This document shows positions 14,175 through 23,166 of a stretch of 38,001 nt of DNA, in pieces (within the stretch, counting starts at the first letter, position 1; every line of letters begins with the position of its first letter). The notes beneath the pieces were generated by a model that saw nothing but the letters and a program-made list of their open reading frames with translations, ran no database searches and had not been told where the DNA came from. The DNA is from Anaerolineales bacterium UBA3082. Its GTDB lineage: Bacteria; Chloroflexota; Anaerolineae; UBA7937. Both the position numbers and the translations under genes were made by a program. The stretch spans positions 1 to 38,001 of the forward strand of contig DFBK01000029.1 in the NCBI GenBank assembly GCA_002366595.1. The letters run 5' to 3'.

Positions 14175-14867
14175 ATGTTTTATTTCGATCCCATGTATCT
14201 CGTCTTCGCCCTTCCGGCTCTTATTCTGGCCTTCTTCGCCCAATACAAGGTGCAATCCACATACGCCAAATACTCCAAAGTGCGCAACCTACGAGGGCTC
14301 AGCGGGCTGGAGGCCGCCCGTTGGCTCCTGGGATCCAGCGGTCTGAGCCACATCTCCGTGGAGGGAGCCCCGGGGCGTCTCGGCGACCATTATGACCCTC
14401 GCCAGAAAGTGCTGCGCCTCTCTCGGGAGGTAGCCTACAGCCAGTCGGTGGCCGCCCTGGGCATCGTGGCTCACGAAGTAGGCCACGCCCTCCAAGACCA
14501 GACCAACTACGCCTTCCTGCGGCTCCGCACCGGGCTGGTACCCGTGGTCAACCTGGGCTCCTATCTAGGCTTCATACTCTTCTTCATCGGGATATTGCTC
14601 CAATTCTCGGGGCTCATCTGGCTGGGCATCATCCTCTTCTCCGGCAGCGTCGTCTTCGCCTTCCTCACCCTGCCTGTGGAGTGGGACGCCAGCCGCAGGG
14701 CCTTGCAGATGCTCCGGGCGGGCGGCCTGGTCGATTCCAGGGAATTGAAGGGCGCCCAGGCGGTCCTCTCGGCGGCTTCCTTGACCTATGTGGCCGCCCT
14801 GGCCCAGGCGATCTCCAGCCTACTCTATTACATCTTCATCGCCTTGGGGATGCGCCGCCGCGACTAA
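14175..14867 (+). CDS. Neutral zinc metallopeptidase, membrane (YugP/Zn_peptidase_2 family)
   Basis: The 230-residue protein has a hydrophobic N-terminal segment (7-22), the zinc motif HEVGH at 100-104 (two His ligands and catalytic Glu), and two adjacent hydrophobic segments (about 125-165). A conserved VEWDAS stretch supplies the probable third ligand, and a final hydrophobic segment ends near residue 225. Phrases GLSGLEAARWLL and GDHYDPRQKVLRLS are typical of the YugP family. The substrate is unknown; the active site probably faces the cytoplasm or membrane as in HtpX-like proteases. GGGAGGTTGGTAG lies upstream. rlmN starts 28 bases after the stop. Confidence 0.88.
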   Translation: MFYFDPMYLVFALPALILAFFAQYKVQSTYAKYSKVRNLRGLSGLEAARWLLGSSGLSHISVEGAPGRLGDHYDPRQKVLRLSREVAYSQSVAALGIVAHEVGHALQDQTNYAFLRLRTGLVPVVNLGSYLGFILFFIGILLQFSGLIWLGIILFSGSVVFAFLTLPVEWDASRRALQMLRAGGLVDSRELKGAQAVLSAASLTYVAALAQAISSLLYYIFIALGMRRRD

Positions 14868-14894
14868 GCGGGAGGGGATGCGAGAAACCTTGAC

Positions 14895-15980
14895 ATGCGA
14901 ACACCTGACCATCTGGAGGGCGACGCCGCGAGGAAGGTCGCCCTCTTAGATTTAACCTATCCGGAACTGGAAAATCTAGTTCTCTCTCTAGGCCAGCCCC
15001 GCTATCGGGCCGCCCAGACAGCCGAATGGCTCTATAAACACCTGGCCTCTGACTTCAAGGAGATGCACAACCTACCTCTAGCCTTGCGAGACCGGCTGGC
15101 GGAGGTATCGGAGATCGAGAGGCTCACCCCTCGGGAGGAGATCAACTCCCAAGACCGTCTCACGCGAAAGGTGCTTTTCTCCCTCCCCGACGGCCACACC
15201 ATAGAGAGCGTCCTCATGCACTACAAGAGGCGGCATACCGTCTGCCTCTCCACCCAAGTGGGCTGCCCTATAGGATGCCCCTTCTGTGCCACGGGACACT
15301 CAGGGTTCGAGCGGGACCTATCACCCGGGGAGATAGTAGAGCAGGTGCTATATTTCGCCCGTGAATTGCATGAGGCAGGGCAACGGCTCACTAACCTCGT
15401 CTTCATGGGGATGGGAGAGCCCTTTCTCAACTGGGAGGCCACCTGGAAAGCCATCTGTGCTCTCACCGACCCCCGCCGCTTCGGCCTGGGAGCCCGCCAC
15501 ATCACCATCTCCACCGTCGGCTTCGTACCGGGCATCGAGGCTCTAGCCCAGAAGAAGTCCCAAGTGGGCCTGGCCATCTCCCTCCACGCGGCCAACGATA
15601 ACCTGCGAGAGACCCTCGTTCCCCTGAATCGTCGCTACCCCTTAGAGGTGCTAATGGGGGCCTGTCAAGATTATGTCAAGCAGACGGGGCGGAGGATCAC
15701 CTTCGAGTACGCTTTGATAGAGAGGCTGAACGACTCCCCCTCCCATGCACAGGAGTTGGCGGGACTTCTCTCCGGCCTTCTCTGTCATGTTAACCTCATA
15801 CCCCTCAACCCCACCGCGGAGTGTGCCTGGCGAGGCAGCCCAAAGGATGTAGTCTTGGCCTTCCAAAGGGAACTCCTCAAGGAAGGGGTACCGGTTACCG
15901 TCCGCATCGACCGAGGGCTAGATATCCAAGCGGGATGCGGTCAACTGCGCTCTCGAAGAGGTACATGTCAAGTCAAATGA
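14895..15980 (+). CDS. rlmN: Dual-specificity 23S rRNA A2503/tRNA A37 methyltransferase RlmN
   Basis: This radical-SAM enzyme makes 2-methyladenosine in 23S rRNA (A2503) and some tRNAs. The 361 residues include the CX3CX2C cluster ligands Cys124, Cys128 and Cys131 in CPIGCPFCATG. Cys117 and Cys348 (DIQAGCGQLR) match the two additional catalytic cysteines of the family. GEPFLNWE and the VPLNRRYPLE region are also typical. The ribosome site before the ATG at 14895 is weak, so a slightly different start is possible. In Bacillus rlmN also lies between fmt and rpe, matching this neighbourhood. Confidence 0.95.
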   Translation: MRTPDHLEGDAARKVALLDLTYPELENLVLSLGQPRYRAAQTAEWLYKHLASDFKEMHNLPLALRDRLAEVSEIERLTPREEINSQDRLTRKVLFSLPDGHTIESVLMHYKRRHTVCLSTQVGCPIGCPFCATGHSGFERDLSPGEIVEQVLYFARELHEAGQRLTNLVFMGMGEPFLNWEATWKAICALTDPRRFGLGARHITISTVGFVPGIEALAQKKSQVGLAISLHAANDNLRETLVPLNRRYPLEVLMGACQDYVKQTGRRITFEYALIERLNDSPSHAQELAGLLSGLLCHVNLIPLNPTAECAWRGSPKDVVLAFQRELLKEGVPVTVRIDRGLDIQAGCGQLRSRRGTCQVK

Positions 15981-16038
15981 TAATGTTACCGAATACGAGG
16001 TATTGATTTTTCGCCTCACAAGGTGTAAGATTAACGAA

Positions 16039-16710
16039 ATGGGGAAGATGATCAAACTGGCTCCTTCTATTTTGGCCGCCGATTTCTCTCGTCTCGGTGA
16101 GGAGGTGGCCGCTTGTGAGGCGGCGGGCGCAGACTACATCCACGTAGATGTGATGGATGGCCGTTTCGTGCCCCAGATCACCGTCGGCCCCCCGATAGTC
16201 GAGGCCCTGCGCCCTAGGACTCAATTACCCTTAGACGTCCACCTCATGATAGAGGAGCCAGAGAGACATATCCGGGCTTTCGCCCAGGCGGGAGCGGACA
16301 TCCTTACCGTCCACCAAGAGGCCTCTCCCCTCCTCCACCGCCTGATCGAGAGGATAAAGGGGCTGGGCCTCCGCGCTGGGGTCTCCATCAACCCCATGAC
16401 CCCTGTAGCCAGTGTGGAGGAGGTTCTACCCTATATCGACCTTCTCCTCTTGATGACCGTGGATCCCGGGTATGGGGCGCAGACCTTCATCCCCAGCATG
16501 CTAGAGAAGATCAAAAGGGCGCGAAGCATCCTGGATGAGAAAGGGCTCTCCTGCGAACTAGAGGTGGATGGAGGGATAAACAGCGAGACAGCGCCCCAGG
16601 TGGTGGCTGCTGGAGCCACAGTGCTGGTGGCCGGAACCGCTGTCTTCGGACAAGGTGGAGAGATAGGCGCAGCACTAAAAGCCCTTCGTGCGTCCGTATC
16701 CTGTGCCTAG
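16039..16710 (+). CDS. rpe: Ribulose-phosphate 3-epimerase
   Basis: This enzyme interconverts ribulose 5-phosphate and xylulose 5-phosphate in the pentose phosphate pathway. The TIM-barrel landmarks are LAPSILAADFSRL, HVDVMDGRFVPQITVGP, DVHLMIEEPE, the catalytic-loop region MTVDPGYGAQTF and EVDGGI. The frame is open from TTG 16003, but the family normally starts within a few residues of KLAPSILAAD. ATG 16039 (MGKMIKLAPS) or ATG 16048 (MIKLAPS, preceded by GGGGAAG) are the best candidates. A GC-rich dyad without a T run follows the stop (about 16713-16745). Confidence 0.95.
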   Translation: MGKMIKLAPSILAADFSRLGEEVAACEAAGADYIHVDVMDGRFVPQITVGPPIVEALRPRTQLPLDVHLMIEEPERHIRAFAQAGADILTVHQEASPLLHRLIERIKGLGLRAGVSINPMTPVASVEEVLPYIDLLLLMTVDPGYGAQTFIPSMLEKIKRARSILDEKGLSCELEVDGGINSETAPQVVAAGATVLVAGTAVFGQGGEIGAALKALRASVSCA

Positions 16711-16807
16711 ATCCTGCCTGCCCTGGCAGGTGGCAGGCCAGGGAGATCTACGGGATGGAAGGAAGAGAGGATAGTAACCGCACCCCTATGGCGGGGTTTA
16801 ACAAAGT

Positions 16808-16832
16808 GAAAAAGCCAGCCCAGGGGCTGGCT
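16808..16832 (-). terminator. Intrinsic terminator of rpmB
   Basis: Read on the minus strand, the 9-bp stem AGCCAGCCC/GGGCTGGCT with a 2-base loop is followed by TTTTTC. It lies 23 bases after the rpmB stop. Confidence 0.85.
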
Positions 16833-16854
16833 CCTGGAGTGGAGGTGAAAAAGG

Positions 16855-17058
16855 CTACAGCGTCAACTTTCCTTCGGCTATCATCCTGTCCAGGGAACGT
16901 AAACATTTGGCACACACCCTGAGCCGCCTCTTAGTGTTGCCGATGATGACCGTCCTCTTCTGGATATTCGGTTTGAACTGACGCTTAGTGCGATTGAGGG
17001 CGTGGCTGACGTTATGGCCGAACTGAGGCTCCTTACCACATATATCACATTTAGCCAT
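16855..17058 (-). CDS. rpmB: 50S ribosomal protein L28
   Basis: The 67-residue protein starts at ATG 17058 (MAKCDICGKEP), with AAGGAGCGATATA upstream; the longer frame to 17076 is unlikely. CDICGKEPQFGHNVSHA, the basic centre TKRQFKPNIQ, and VCAKCLRSL near the end show the cysteine-containing (zinc-binding) form of L28. It has its own promoter and terminator and is divergent from asp23, the arrangement seen in Bacillus beside yloU-yloV. Confidence 0.96.
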   Translation of the reverse strand: MAKCDICGKEPQFGHNVSHALNRTKRQFKPNIQKRTVIIGNTKRRLRVCAKCLRSLDRMIAEGKLTL

Positions 17059-17079
17059 TATATCGCTCCTTCTCAATAA

Positions 17080-17108
17080 ATGATATCACAAAAAGGCCGT
17101 TTGAGCAA
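17080..17108 (-). promoter_or_regulatory. Promoter for rpmB
   Basis: On the minus strand, TTGCTC (17108-17103) is 17 bases from TATCAT (17085-17080), which also carries the extended TG motif (TGATATCAT). It lies just upstream of the rpmB ribosome site. Confidence 0.65.
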
Positions 17109-17131
17109 ATCGAAGCCTCCAAGGAAGCGGA

Positions 17132-17137
17132 TATAAT
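17132..17137 (+). promoter_or_regulatory. Possible -10 element for asp23-fakA-degV-recG
   Basis: A perfect TATAAT lies 77 bases before the asp23 start. No good -35 is found at 16-18 bases. The leader between them holds a CCTGGC/GCCAGG hairpin, whose role is unknown. Confidence 0.4.
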
Positions 17138-17213
17138 CCTGCCCCCCGGCCCCTGGCCTGTCACGTGCCAGGACGGGCGGGGCAGGCTGAAGCCGAGACA
17201 GGAGGGAGGAGAA

Positions 17214-17570
17214 ATGACCGAGGAGACGAAACTGGGAAAGATAGAGATATCGCCCACAGCCATCGCCCATCTGGCTAGCCAAGCGGTGCTCCAATGCTAC
17301 GGTGTAGTGGGCATGGCCGCTCGTACCCTTCATAACGGCTTGGCGGTCCTTCTCCACCCCAGGGAGAGCTATCGGCGAGGCGTGGAGGTTAGACTCGTCG
17401 ATGACCAGATCATCATCGATCTTTATGTCATCATCGAGTACGGTACCCGGGTCTCCGAAGTGGCCCACAATATCGTCCAGAGCGTTAAGTACAATGTAGA
17501 AAAAGCCTTAGGGGTTCCGGTGACCCAGGTGAACGTTCATGTCCAAGGGCTTCGAGTGAGCAAGGAGTAG
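17214..17570 (+). CDS. Asp23/Gls24 family protein (YloU-like), first copy
   Basis: The 118-residue protein shows the family layout: IEISPTAIAHLASQAVLQCYGVVGMA, a central VEVRLVDDQIIIDLYVIIEYG, and the C-terminal GVPVTQVNVHVQGL. Asp23-family proteins are small cell-envelope or membrane-associated stress proteins of Gram-positive-type bacteria. It lies 12 bases before fakA, exactly the yloU-yloV pairing of Bacillus. GGAGGGAGGAGAA precedes the ATG. A second copy lies at 26857. Confidence 0.92.
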   Translation: MTEETKLGKIEISPTAIAHLASQAVLQCYGVVGMAARTLHNGLAVLLHPRESYRRGVEVRLVDDQIIIDLYVIIEYGTRVSEVAHNIVQSVKYNVEKALGVPVTQVNVHVQGLRVSKE

Positions 17571-17582
17571 ATCCGAGGAAAA

Positions 17583-19205
17583 TTGGCAGAAAAACCCGAA
17601 CTCAGGTGTGACGGTCAGGATCTGAAGCGGATGCTGGCTACGGCAACCGCTTGGCTGGAGAAGCACGCGGTAGCCATCAACGCCCTTAACGTCTTTCCCG
17701 TCCCCGATGGCGATACCGGGACCAACATGCTCCTCACCATGCAGGCGGCTCTGGAGGAGATAGGAAACACCCCCCAAGGTTCTCTCGGCTCCGTAGCCCA
17801 AGCCGCCGCCTACGGCGCTCTCATGGGGGCTCGCGGCAACTCGGGGGTCATCCTCTCCCAGTTACTGCGAGGGATAGCCAATAGCCTGGACAAGAAGCGA
17901 AGTTTCGGCCCCTTCGAATTCGCTCGGGCCATGACCGAGGCCTCAACGATGGCCTACAAAGGGATCATCCGGCCCGTGGAGGGGACCATGCTCACCGTGA
18001 GCAAGGACGCCGCCAAGGCGGCCATGGCCGCTGCCCAGGAGGAGGAAGACCTCCTCACCGTCCTAGAGAAGACGGTGGAAGCGGCGAAGGAGTCGGTGGC
18101 TAGGACCCCTACCCTCCTCGATGTCCTTCGAGAGGCCGGCGTCGTCGATGCCGGAGGTCAGGGCCTCTTCATCATCCTCGACGGGGTCTTACACTGCCTC
18201 AAGGGAGAATCGATAGAGATGAAAGAACCGACAGAGATGGTACCCGCGGAACTACCGGAAGAAGCGGAGATGGAATGGGGCTACTGCACCGAGTTCATCC
18301 TCCAAGGCAAGGGGTTAAACCTGGCGGAGGTGCGAGAGAAGATAGCCTCCTTTGGCGACTCGGCCCTGGCGGTGGGCGACGAGCGGGTCATAAAAGTTCA
18401 CGTCCACACCTTCGACCCCGGCCAAGTGCTCAGTTACGCCTCCAGCCTCGGCGTGCTCAGCAACATCAAGATCGACAATATGCAAGAGCAGCACCGGGAG
18501 TTTCTGGTTCTGGGGGAGGAAGCCGCCAAGGCTGCTGCGGAGGAGATGGAAGGCATAGCCACGGTGGCCGTGGCCTGGGGTGATGGACTCACCCGGGTCT
18601 TTGAGAGCCTGGGGGTAAAAAGCGTCGTCCCCGGCGGCCAGACTATGAACCCCAGCACCCAAGAACTTTTGGAGGCCGTAGAGACCCTCCCTGCTAAGGA
18701 GGTGATAATCCTTCCCAACAACGAGAACATCTTCTTGGCCGCCGAGCAGGCTCAAAAACTTTCCAGCAAGAAGGTGGTAGTGGTGCCCACTACCACCATC
18801 CCTCAGGGTATAGGAGCCCTTCTGGCCTTCGACAAGGAAGCAGATCTGAAAACCAACGCCAAAAATATAGAGAAGGCCATTGCCGCTGTCCAGACGGTGG
18901 AGGTGACCACTGCCGTGCGCCCAGCGAAGATCAACGGCATTAAGATAAAGAAAGGGCAGATCATCGCCCTTCTCAACGGCCATCTGGCTGCCTCGGGAGA
19001 GGAAATCGAGGAAGTCGTTCGCGAGACCCTAGACAAACTGGGGGCCGACCAGTACGAGATCATCGCCCTCTACCACGGAGAGGATACCTCCCTACAGGCG
19101 GCTGAGAGCCTGGGCGACGAGATCCGCCGATGGTACCCTGAACAAGAGGTAGAATGCATCGATGGCGGGCAACCTTACTACCACTATATCATCTCCGTGG
19201 AGTGA
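17583..19205 (+). CDS. fakA: Fatty acid kinase ATP-binding subunit FakA (DAK2/YloV family)
   Basis: FakA phosphorylates fatty acids bound by DegV-type FakB proteins, feeding exogenous or recycled acyl chains to phospholipid synthesis. The 540-residue length matches the family. The N-terminal DAK2 kinase domain has Asp42 and Asp44 in NVFPVPDGDTGTNM and RGNSGVILSQLLRG. The middle domain has YCTEFILQG and HVHTFDPGQVL, and the C-terminal domain has VLPNNENI-like ILPNNENIFLAAEQ. The start is TTG at 17583, with CGAGG upstream. The degV gene follows directly, which supports a FakA-FakB pair. Confidence 0.92.
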   Translation: MAEKPELRCDGQDLKRMLATATAWLEKHAVAINALNVFPVPDGDTGTNMLLTMQAALEEIGNTPQGSLGSVAQAAAYGALMGARGNSGVILSQLLRGIANSLDKKRSFGPFEFARAMTEASTMAYKGIIRPVEGTMLTVSKDAAKAAMAAAQEEEDLLTVLEKTVEAAKESVARTPTLLDVLREAGVVDAGGQGLFIILDGVLHCLKGESIEMKEPTEMVPAELPEEAEMEWGYCTEFILQGKGLNLAEVREKIASFGDSALAVGDERVIKVHVHTFDPGQVLSYASSLGVLSNIKIDNMQEQHREFLVLGEEAAKAAAEEMEGIATVAVAWGDGLTRVFESLGVKSVVPGGQTMNPSTQELLEAVETLPAKEVIILPNNENIFLAAEQAQKLSSKKVVVVPTTTIPQGIGALLAFDKEADLKTNAKNIEKAIAAVQTVEVTTAVRPAKINGIKIKKGQIIALLNGHLAASGEEIEEVVRETLDKLGADQYEIIALYHGEDTSLQAAESLGDEIRRWYPEQEVECIDGGQPYYHYIISVE

Positions 19206-19216
19206 ACCATAAGGCT

Positions 19217-20059
19217 ATGAGGGTAAAAGTAGTCACCGACAGCACAGCCGATCTCCTTCCAGAGACGGCGCAAAGGTTAGGGATCACCGTGGTGCCTCTC
19301 AACATACATTTCGGTACGGAGACTTTCCGTGATGGGATAGATCTCACCACCCGGGAGTTCTTCCGCAAACTGCACATCTCACCCCTTCCCCCCTTCACTT
19401 CGCCTCCCAGCGAGGCCACCTTCTACGAGGCTTACGCCAAGTTGAGCAGGGAAACGGACGAAGCGATCTCCATCCATATCTCCTCCAGACTAAGCGGCAC
19501 CTGCCGGGTGGCTAGCGAAGTAGCCGAATCCGTCTTAGGACAATGCCGCATCATGGTCATGGATTCCCTCACCACCTCCTTGGCTCTGGGAAACCTGGCT
19601 ATCGCTGCGGCAGAGGCGGCACAGGAGGGGGCCAACCTAGATGAGGTAGTAAGGCTGGTTCGGGGTATGATCCCCCACCTCTACCTCGTCTTCTTTGTAG
19701 AGACCCTCGATTATCTGGAACGAGGAGGGCGCATCGGAAAGGCCCAGGCCCTCTTGGGCACCATGTTGGGCATCAAGCCTCTCCTCATCATCGAAGAGGG
19801 GGAGATCCAGCCTTTAGAGAAGGTCCGCACTAGGAGTGACGCCCTGGATAAACTATTTGAATTCATCACTGAGTTCCCTCATATCGAGAAGATGACCCTC
19901 TTCAAAGGGATAGAGAGTACGGGGATGGAGGAACTCCTCCAACGGATCGAGACGGCCTACCCCGACAAAGAGATAGATGTCGCCACCTATGGCCCCGCGC
20001 TGGCCACCTATGTGGGCCCCAGAGCCATGGGGGTCTTCGTCTACGAGGGGATGGAATAA
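19217..20059 (+). CDS. DegV family fatty-acid-binding protein (FakB-like)
   Basis: The 280-residue protein has the DegV core: VKVVTDSTADLLPE, the FTSPPSEATF loop, SSRLSGTCRVASEVA, VMDSLTTSLALGNLA, FFVETLDYLERGGRIGKAQA and IKPLLIIEEGEIQPLEKVRTR. DegV proteins bind a fatty acid and present its carboxylate to FakA for phosphorylation. ATG 19217 is taken as start. An in-frame GTG at 19202 overlapping the fakA stop (GTGA) is also possible and would repeat the junction style seen at 12885. recG starts one base after the stop. Confidence 0.93.
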   Translation: MRVKVVTDSTADLLPETAQRLGITVVPLNIHFGTETFRDGIDLTTREFFRKLHISPLPPFTSPPSEATFYEAYAKLSRETDEAISIHISSRLSGTCRVASEVAESVLGQCRIMVMDSLTTSLALGNLAIAAAEAAQEGANLDEVVRLVRGMIPHLYLVFFVETLDYLERGGRIGKAQALLGTMLGIKPLLIIEEGEIQPLEKVRTRSDALDKLFEFITEFPHIEKMTLFKGIESTGMEELLQRIETAYPDKEIDVATYGPALATYVGPRAMGVFVYEGME

Positions 20060-20060
20060 G

Positions 20061-22397
20061 ATGGTATCCCCCATCGAGAAACTGAATAAGATCCTAAACC
20101 TTGAGGAGAAGATGGGTTACGCCAACCGGGCCGTCATCGGAGGGCTGGAGAGGCTGGCCCAGTTCTGGGGCCCGGAAGCCACGGAAGTCGGAGAAGCCCT
20201 CCCTGTGGAGGAGATCGTGACCCTCTTGCATCGCTATCCAGAGGAAGGGGCAGAGGGACGAAAGGCCCTCATCGAGGAGATCCGAAGCCTCGTGAGGGGG
20301 AGAGAAGAGGTATCGGTTGCCGAAAAGAGGGCCCCCGCTGAGCCCAAGGAGAGGGTAGATATCGACTCGCCGGTAACCGAACTTCACGGCGTGAGCAAAG
20401 CCTATGCCCAGCGCCTTCGTCGTCTTGGAGTAGAGACTATCCGTGACCTCCTTTACCTCTTTCCCCACCGGTATGACGACTTTAGAGCCCTCAAAACCAT
20501 TGACCAACTGGAGTACGGCGAGGAGGTGACTATAGTCGGCACCATCTGGGAGACCCAGAACCGGGAGACAAGATCGGGGAAGACTATCACCACTAGCATC
20601 ATCTCCGATGGCACATCCACTATCCAGGCCACCTGGTTCAACCAGCCCTACCTCACAAAAACTCTCAAGCCCGGCCGCCAAATCGTCCTCAGCGGCAAGG
20701 TGGACGAATATCTGGGACGGCTAACCCTCCCCTCGCCAGCCTGGGAACCTTTGGACCAAGAACTGATCCACACGGGAAGAGTGGTCCCCGTCTACCCCCT
20801 CACCAAAGGGGTCGGAGCCCGTTGGATGCGCCGCCTGACGAAGCGCACCGTAGATTACTGGTCGCTCCGGCTGCCAGACCATCTCCCGGCTCCTCTCCGA
20901 GAGGAAGCCAGGCTCCTCGGTCTGGAGACCGCCATCCAACAGATCCATTTCCCCGACGACTGGGAGATGGTCAAAGAGGCCCGCCACCGCCTCGCTTTCG
21001 ACGAATTCCTCCTCATCCAACTGGGGGTACTGAAACAAAGGCGCCTATGGAGAGAGGAACCCGGCCGTCCCCTGCCCACCGATGAAGGGCTCCTGGACAG
21101 GTTCTTGGAGTCGTTGCCTTTCGACCTCACCAAGGCTCAAGAGAGGGTCCTCTCGGAGATCCTGGGCGATCTCCAAGAGTCGAGGCCCATGAGCCGTCTA
21201 TTGCAAGGGGATGTGGGTTCCGGCAAGACGGTGGTGGCCGCGGCGGCTATGCTCATGGCCGTGGCCAACGGTGCCCAAGGGGTCATCATGGCTCCCACCG
21301 AGATACTGGCCGAGCAGCATTACGCCACCCTCAACGACCTTTACAAGACTTTTGAAGTGAACCTTCGGCTCCTCACCGGGAGCGTCAAATCCGAGGAGAG
21401 AGAAGAGGCCTATCGGGAGATCGCCTCCGGTCGCGCCCAGGTCGTGGTAGGTACCCATGCCCTCATCCAAGAGGGGGTTGAGTTCCACGACCTGGCGCTG
21501 GCGGTCATCGACGAGCAGCACCGCTTCGGCGTCCGACAGAGGAGCGCCCTGCGCCAGAAAGGGCATAACCCCCATGTCTTGGTTATGACCGCCACCCCTA
21601 TCCCTCGCACTCTAGCCCTCACCATCTACGGCGACCTCGATATCTCCACCATCGATGAACTGCCGCCTGGTCGGAAGAAGATAAATACCCGGTGGATGAG
21701 TCCTCGGGAGAGGGAACGAGCCTACGCCTTTCTACGGAGTCAAGTCGAGGAGGAGAACCAAGCCTTCATCATCTGTCCCCTGGTGGAAGAATCAGAGAAG
21801 ATAGGCGCCAAAGCCGCCGTGGCAGAATATGAGAGGTTACAGGGCATCTTCCCCGACCTTCGCTTGGGCCTCATCCATGGCCGGATGTCAGCCTCAGAGA
21901 AGGAGGCGGTGATGAGGGGGTTCTACCAGGGAAATCTCGATATCCTGGTGGCCACGCCGGTGGTGGAGGTAGGGATCGATGTCCCCCGGGCCACCGTGCT
22001 CCTGGTGGAGGGGGCAGATCGTTTCGGCCTGGCCCAACTCCATCAGTTTCGCGGTCGCGTGGGCCGGGGCGAGGCCCAATCCTACTGCCTGCTTCTCGCC
22101 GACTCCCCCTCCAGCCAGGCAGAGGAGCGGCTCAAGGCTATCGAGTCCTCCCAGGACGGTTTCTACCTCGCCGAGGTGGATTTAGAGATGCGAGGCCCCG
22201 GCGAGTTCTTCGGCACCCGGCAGAGCGGCCTCCCCGACCTCAAGGTGGCCAGACTGAGCGATGTGAAGGTATTAGAAGAGGCCCGGGCCTTGGCCAAGGA
22301 GATATTCCAAGAAGACCCTGGGCTAGAGTTACCTCGACATCGGCTGTTGGCCCGCCGCGTGGCCGACTTCTGGCGCGGAGAGGGAGACCTGAGTTGA
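20061..22397 (+). CDS. recG: ATP-dependent DNA helicase RecG
   Basis: RecG remodels stalled forks and branches Holliday junctions. From ATG 20061 it has 778 residues; the longer frame to 19977 overlaps degV. An N-terminal extension of about 100 residues precedes the wedge/OB domain (SPVTELHGVSKAYAQRLRRLGV, LLYLFPHRYDDF). Helicase motifs follow: Walker A LLQGDVGSGKTVV, APTEILAEQH, DEQHRFGVRQR (motif II), MTATPIPRTLAL (III), VVEVGIDVPRATVLL (V) and QFRGRVGRGEAQSYC (VI). The TRG-like end contains RGPGEFFGTRQSGLPDL. It follows degV as recG follows the yloU-yloV block in Bacillus. Confidence 0.97.
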   Translation: MVSPIEKLNKILNLEEKMGYANRAVIGGLERLAQFWGPEATEVGEALPVEEIVTLLHRYPEEGAEGRKALIEEIRSLVRGREEVSVAEKRAPAEPKERVDIDSPVTELHGVSKAYAQRLRRLGVETIRDLLYLFPHRYDDFRALKTIDQLEYGEEVTIVGTIWETQNRETRSGKTITTSIISDGTSTIQATWFNQPYLTKTLKPGRQIVLSGKVDEYLGRLTLPSPAWEPLDQELIHTGRVVPVYPLTKGVGARWMRRLTKRTVDYWSLRLPDHLPAPLREEARLLGLETAIQQIHFPDDWEMVKEARHRLAFDEFLLIQLGVLKQRRLWREEPGRPLPTDEGLLDRFLESLPFDLTKAQERVLSEILGDLQESRPMSRLLQGDVGSGKTVVAAAAMLMAVANGAQGVIMAPTEILAEQHYATLNDLYKTFEVNLRLLTGSVKSEEREEAYREIASGRAQVVVGTHALIQEGVEFHDLALAVIDEQHRFGVRQRSALRQKGHNPHVLVMTATPIPRTLALTIYGDLDISTIDELPPGRKKINTRWMSPRERERAYAFLRSQVEEENQAFIICPLVEESEKIGAKAAVAEYERLQGIFPDLRLGLIHGRMSASEKEAVMRGFYQGNLDILVATPVVEVGIDVPRATVLLVEGADRFGLAQLHQFRGRVGRGEAQSYCLLLADSPSSQAEERLKAIESSQDGFYLAEVDLEMRGPGEFFGTRQSGLPDLKVARLSDVKVLEEARALAKEIFQEDPGLELPRHRLLARRVADFWRGEGDLS

Positions 22398-22441
22398 AAA
22401 CGAAAATATAACTTTCCGAAACCTACGGGAGGAGGTTTTGA

Positions 22442-23041
22442 GTGAAGGATACATTGAAAATAGGTCTCGGCATCGTGATAGGCTTTATTTGCCTGGGTGC
22501 TCTCTGTTGTGGCGGAGTGGTGTTATTCGGCACTGCTTCTACCATGCAAACTACCACGCAAGAGGGATGGGGGCAACCCCTGCCAACAGGAACCGAGCGG
22601 CCTGCGCCGACGCCTACACCCATTCCCTTGGGTTTAACCCATGCAAACCCAGCACCCTTGGGCGAGCCTGTAGTTAACGACCAGAGGGTAGAGTGTACCG
22701 TCCTATCAGTGGAGCGAGGAGTTACCCTTGAGTTTGAGCAGCCAAGCGAGGGCACGGAATTTATCGCCATCACCCTTCGGCTGCGGAACCTGGGCCCTCC
22801 TGATGAGACTAGGCGCTATAACTCTACAGATTTCCGAGTGGTGGGATCGAGGGGTGTGATCTACAATCGTATGTTCTTTCTCTCCACCCTTGACGATGCT
22901 CTAGGCTCTGGTGAGTTCTTTGGTGGCGCCAAGGTTACAGGTAAGATCGTCCAGGAGGCAGGCATAGGCGAGAGCGACCTAATCCTGATCTGGGACCCCG
23001 GGCCAGGTTCGAGCGCTCGCTACCTTTCCCTGGAGCAATGA
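22442..23041 (+). CDS. Membrane-anchored DUF4352-like protein
   Basis: The 199-residue protein starts with GTG at 22442, supported by GGGAGGAGG eight bases upstream. A hydrophobic segment (about 7-30, with an LCCGG patch) anchors it. A Thr/Pro linker (PTPTPIP) follows. The extracytoplasmic domain has PLGEPVVNDQRVECTVLSVERG, then EFIAITLRLRNLG, and an immunoglobulin-like beta fold is likely, as in DUF4352. The CC could be a lipobox, but a clean L-x-x-C with the right spacing is not convincing. Its base use is less GC-rich than recG and coaD. Function unknown. Confidence 0.75.
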   Translation: MKDTLKIGLGIVIGFICLGALCCGGVVLFGTASTMQTTTQEGWGQPLPTGTERPAPTPTPIPLGLTHANPAPLGEPVVNDQRVECTVLSVERGVTLEFEQPSEGTEFIAITLRLRNLGPPDETRRYNSTDFRVVGSRGVIYNRMFFLSTLDDALGSGEFFGGAKVTGKIVQEAGIGESDLILIWDPGPGSSARYLSLEQ

Positions 23042-23142
23042 GGTCTGCTGGTAGAGCAGGAGTTGGCCGCCCGCGGAGGCAGCAGGATGCTCTGCTCTTT
23101 CACAAATTCATCTCTGTCTCGCATAACTGGCTGCTAATAATA

Positions 23143-23151
23143 TGCTATAAT
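23143..23151 (+). promoter_or_regulatory. Extended -10 promoter for coaD
   Basis: TGCTATAAT combines the extended TG motif with a perfect TATAAT, 15 bases before the coaD start. No strong -35 is seen, as often for extended -10 promoters. The leader would be about 9-10 bases, starting near the AGGAGG ribosome site. Confidence 0.6.
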
Positions 23152-23166
23152 TTCCTAGGAGGATCA

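Noticed and set aside
16713..16745. GC-rich dyad after rpe as a terminator
   Set aside because: Several alternative pairings exist but no T tract; the clear terminator nearby (16808-16832) belongs to rpmB on the other strand.
18315..18983. 222-codon minus-strand frame
   Set aside because: It is antisense to fakA and has the look of a mirrored GC-rich frame.
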